DNA of 64,000 nt from JTS-AC122 sp050246015 (GTDB lineage Bacteria; Planctomycetota; Phycisphaerae; Phycisphaerales; UBA1924), in the NCBI GenBank assembly GCA_050246015.1, contig JBFWWU010000018.1, positions 21,022-85,021 of the forward strand, given 5' to 3'. The notes below the pieces were generated by a model. The model ran no database searches. It was not told where the DNA came from and was given only the letters and a program-made list of their open reading frames with translations. This document shows positions 61,303 through 64,000 of the stretch, piece by piece. Each line of letters begins with the position of its first letter. The first letter of the stretch is position 1. A program made the translations under genes and the position numbers.

Positions 61303-61342
61303 AAAAAACCAAGCGAGGCGGACCCGTCAGGCCCGCCTCGCT
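61303..61342 (-). terminator. Intrinsic terminator of the large FG-GAP protein gene
   Basis: A 10-base-pair stem (AGCGAGGCGG with CCGCCTCGCT, 61312-61321 and 61333-61342) with an 11-base loop is followed on the minus strand by a run of six Ts after two bases (61308-61303). It lies about 109 bases past the stop at 61451. Confidence 0.8.
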
Positions 61343-61396
61343 CCGTTCTTCAGTTGTGGTTCTACCTCCGCCGGTTCAGGACGACCACGAGTCTAG

Positions 61397-61428
61397 TGGA
61401 GCGGGCCTGGAGCGGGCGTCCCGCCCGC
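61397..61428. repeat. Palindromic G/C cluster (REP-like)
   Basis: TGGAGCGGGC occurs twice (61397-61406 and 61408-61417), and the second copy continues into GCGGGCGTCCCGCCCGC (61412-61428), which contains the 13-base palindrome GCGGG-CGT-CCCGC. It lies between the FG-GAP gene and its terminator. It may be a dispersed palindromic element; copy number elsewhere is unknown. Confidence 0.5.
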
Positions 61429-61450
61429 CTCTTCTAATGGCGTTGGAGAG

Positions 61451-63682
61451 TCAGCACCCGGTAAAGAAGCATGACAGGAAATCAAAGAAGTCCTGCGAGT
61501 TCGTCTGCCCGGATCCGTTGAAATCCGCGCTCCCCGCAAAGAACCCCGTCACGAAGTCAAAGAAGTCCTGCGAGTTCAGCATCCCGTCCCGGTTCCAGTC
61601 GCACGCGCACGGCACGCTGCACGCCACCTGAATCACCGCGTCCCCGCCCGGCGACGACGGGATCAGCCCGCCCACCCGGATCGTGTACTGGAACCCTTGG
61701 ATCACCGGGAACGACACCCGGGATGTCACCGTGCTCCCCGCGCCGCACGGCCCGCTCGCCGCGTCGTCGTTGCACGCGATCGCCGATCCCGGATTCGCCG
61801 GACAACCCGTCCCCAGGTACACCGCCACCACCGTGTCGAACGAACTCCCGCACGTATCCACCGTCACCGTCCCGTTGCACGTCGCGGCGTACCGGTACCA
61901 CACGTCATTGTTGATCTGCACGCTCCCCGCATTCCCCAGGCAGTTGCTCTCCGTCGGGCCGTCCGTCGTCGCCTTGCACGTGCTGACCATCGTCGTCCCG
62001 TTCGTGATCACCGCCGCGCTCGTGCACGCGTTGTTCGCCGGCGCCGTCGGCGACCAGTCGTTCAGCCGCAGCGTGTACTCCCCGCTCGCCCCGTTGTACC
62101 CCGACACGCGGATCAGGTACCGCGTGTTCGCCGTGTAGTTGAACGTGACCAGCGAATCGCGCCCGAACCCGCTCGCGTCGTCGTTGCACACCAGCACGTT
62201 CGACGCCCCGCCCGCCACCGGGCAGTCCGTATGCACCGACAGCACCGTGTCGTACCCCGACCCGATCGTGTCGATGATCACGTTCCCGCTGCACGTCGGC
62301 GTCCATGAGTACCACACGTCCGGCGAACTCCCCGACGAGCCGCACGGGTTGAGTTGATACGACGCCGTCGCCCCCCAAGTGCACCCGTAAAACTCCGGTC
62401 CCGCCGCTCCCAGTTGACCGATCGCCGTCGCCCCGTCGCACGTGTCGTTGCCCGCGTTCGTCCCTCGATCAAACACGTACGCCGAGCCCGCGTCGCTCGT
62501 CCCCGCCGGATCGTCCAGCATGTCGCCAACGACCGTCACATCCGGCCCGATCGCGACCGCCGATCCGAACTGCCCCGTCAGCGGCCCATCCGGATCAACC
62601 AGCCGCGATTCCTGGTACCACGTCTGCCCGACTCGCTTATACACGTACGCCGCCTTGTCGCCGTACGCACCCGCGATGAATCGGTCGCCGAACGACATCT
62701 TCACGCTGTAACCGAACCGTGAGCCCGGGCCGCACCCCGTGCCGATCAGTTTCTGCGTCTGCACCCACGCGCCGTTCTCGCGGTGGAACACGTACACCGC
62801 CCCCGCCGACGGGAACAGGTCCTGGTAGTTCCCCTCCGCTCCGACGATCATCCATTCATCATTCATGTCCACCGCGGAGCCGAAGCGTTGCCCACCCGTC
62901 GCATCCTCCGCCACCACCGGCGTCCCCCAGTCCCACGCCCCGCCCGTCTTCTGGTAGAACATCACCACCCCGCACCCCGCGATATCGCGCTGGTGGTCAT
63001 TCCCACCCGGCGCCCCCGCCGCCGCCCTCCCGTCCCACATCGCCACCGACGCCCCCAGATTCGCGTTCGGATCAGTATCAAACCCCACCAGGTGCCGGTA
63101 CGTATCCGCCGTCCACGTGCTGTTCACCAGTTTGAAGAAGTTGATCACGCCCGCGTACGACCCGCCCTGCGCATACGCCCGCGGCGCGCCCGACACCAGC
63201 GCGTTCGAGTACGGATCAATGTCCACCGCCGACCCCGCCTTGCTCCCGACGCTCACCAGCAGCCCCTGCAGCACCGCCTCCTGCTGCCACCCGTTCTGCG
63301 TCGGCGCGAACACCACCGCCGCCCCGATGCCCGAGTAGTCCGGCGCGCCCACCACCAGCCGCCCGCCCTCGAACGCCAGCGCCGCCCCGAAATGCGACCC
63401 GTCCAGCGTCGCCGAGTGCGTCAACTTCGTCGAGTACGCCCACGGCGTGTTCGCCGAACGCATCCACAGGTACACCGCACCCGCGTTCGTTCCCCGCGCG
63501 TTGTCATCGTTCGGCGCTCCCATGAACAGCCGATCCCCATACAGCGCCACCGCCGAGCCGCCGCGATCATCCAGCGCCCGGTCCGGCGAATAAAACTGAA
63601 CGCTCGTGCACTGCCCCGGCGCCGATGCCGCCACACTCCCCAGTGCCGCCACCGCCGCCACTGCCACGTGATTCCGGTTCAT
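61451..63682 (-). CDS. Secreted FG-GAP/beta-propeller protein with SQDFFDF tail
   Basis: A 743-residue exported protein. A signal peptide (AVAAVAALGSVAASAPG) is followed by seven or so FG-GAP-type propeller blades (about 30-420, blades with repeated RFGSAV and VVGA patterns), then two related beta domains with paired cysteines (about 430-560 and 565-690, each with DVWY). The tail begins CACDWNRDGMLNSQDFF (from 61613). In this copy loop 1 keeps all expected ligand positions and loop 2 has Ser at position 5 (DFNGSG). It is probably surface-exposed and may bind cells or surfaces. The start follows GAAGGAGA. Confidence 0.85.
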   Translation of the reverse strand: MNRNHVAVAAVAALGSVAASAPGQCTSVQFYSPDRALDDRGGSAVALYGDRLFMGAPNDDNARGTNAGAVYLWMRSANTPWAYSTKLTHSATLDGSHFGAALAFEGGRLVVGAPDYSGIGAAVVFAPTQNGWQQEAVLQGLLVSVGSKAGSAVDIDPYSNALVSGAPRAYAQGGSYAGVINFFKLVNSTWTADTYRHLVGFDTDPNANLGASVAMWDGRAAAGAPGGNDHQRDIAGCGVVMFYQKTGGAWDWGTPVVAEDATGGQRFGSAVDMNDEWMIVGAEGNYQDLFPSAGAVYVFHRENGAWVQTQKLIGTGCGPGSRFGYSVKMSFGDRFIAGAYGDKAAYVYKRVGQTWYQESRLVDPDGPLTGQFGSAVAIGPDVTVVGDMLDDPAGTSDAGSAYVFDRGTNAGNDTCDGATAIGQLGAAGPEFYGCTWGATASYQLNPCGSSGSSPDVWYSWTPTCSGNVIIDTIGSGYDTVLSVHTDCPVAGGASNVLVCNDDASGFGRDSLVTFNYTANTRYLIRVSGYNGASGEYTLRLNDWSPTAPANNACTSAAVITNGTTMVSTCKATTDGPTESNCLGNAGSVQINNDVWYRYAATCNGTVTVDTCGSSFDTVVAVYLGTGCPANPGSAIACNDDAASGPCGAGSTVTSRVSFPVIQGFQYTIRVGGLIPSSPGGDAVIQVACSVPCACDWNRDGMLNSQDFFDFVTGFFAGSADFNGSGQTNSQDFFDFLSCFFTGC

Positions 63683-64000
63683 TGATAGTCTCCTTCCCCG
63701 CGGGGGAATGTCGATGCGGCGTCCATCACCGCTCGCCCGAGCGGCCGATGCGTGTTCCGCACGTGTTTGTTCCCGGCACACGGACGCACCTGCGCGCCCC
63801 GTTGTCGCCGGACAGGTTCTCGTTCTGCCCTCAATGCGCCGTCCGCCCCGCCACCGGCTACAGAAACCGAGCGCCCTTCCCGCCATTCCACCCTCCCCGC
63901 GCCCCCCCGACCCCCGGCCACCTCCCACGTCGCCCCCGCTCGCCACCCCGCATTTAATCCTCCCCACCAAAGGAACGCGGATGTGCTCGGACCCTCATCA
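63683..64000. other. Gene-free interval at the window end, 318 bases
   Basis: Beyond the start of the FG-GAP gene I see only its 5' region and C-rich sequence without a convincing gene or promoter. A gene may start beyond base 64000. Confidence 0.5.

Noticed and set aside
1..64000. CRISPR arrays, tRNA or rRNA genes, insertion sequences, phage genes
   Set aside because: No regularly spaced direct repeats, tRNA-like cloverleaf, rRNA sequence, transposase or phage structural gene was found by reading both strands.

Overview
The window looks like one contiguous chromosomal segment of a planctomycete, most probably class Phycisphaerae (order Phycisphaerales). This is inferred from gene content. 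Four exported proteins end in the paired D-x-N-x-D-G...SQDFFDF tail common in that group. An ECF sigma factor sits directly before a giant serine/threonine kinase with WD40 repeats. There is a planctomycete-style fusion of DUF2231 membrane domain, cytochrome c and leucine-rich repeats, and several secreted Cys-rich GACC-repeat proteins. Base composition is high-GC throughout. lpxA implies lipid A and an outer membrane. I see no rRNA, tRNA, CRISPR array, insertion sequence or phage, so this is mostly ordinary core and surface-protein territory.

Region by region. 1-4.8 kb: end of a DUF885 peptidase, a release-factor-like protein, and a DeoR regulator divergent from a bifunctional sugar-phosphate aldolase/dehydrogenase, with a palindromic operator between them. 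5-9.2 kb: DinB-like protein, DNA polymerase III delta (holA), a lipoprotein and a metal-dependent amidohydrolase. 9.2-15.1 kb: a secreted GACC-repeat protein, then a membrane-anchored GspE/PilB-like protein with degenerate ATPase motifs beside a CvpA-like membrane protein. 15.1-20.4 kb: glycine-rich RRM protein between two intrinsic terminators, then the sigma/kinase pair. 20.4-25.4 kb (minus strand): amidohydrolase without metal ligands, GT39-type transferase, thioesterase, a decayed surface-protein tail and a Gfo/Idh oxidoreductase. 25.5-33 kb: LL-DAP aminotransferase-like enzyme, DUF1801 and SIMPL proteins, full-length methionine synthase MetH, and a small winged-helix protein with an apparently leaderless start.

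33-42 kb: two more secreted proteins with the SQDFFDF tail flanking lpxA, then aroB, rsfS, a peptide-type ABC ATPase and an FAD/NAD(P)-binding protein. 42-49 kb: cystathionine beta-synthase, a four-gene minus-strand operon (DUF2752 protein, two lipoproteins, a GT-B-like protein), and a GH172 (DUF2961) glycosidase. 49-56 kb: a lone TssH/ClpV-type AAA+ ATPase, a DUF3500 protein, a histidine phosphatase and the DUF2231-cytochrome fusion. 56-64 kb: ElbB, a signal peptidase I with a large insertion, PrpB, a GCS2-type ligase and a large secreted FG-GAP protein with the SQDFFDF tail.

MetH, cystathionine beta-synthase and the GCS2 ligase form a loose sulfur amino acid theme. Signal peptidase I and the four tailed proteins form an export/surface theme. 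The least expected items are the motif-degenerate GspE-like protein with its CvpA-like partner, the recurring C-rich coding-strand tracts at gene ends and protein linkers, and the frameshifted surface-tail remnant at 24.05-24.12 kb.
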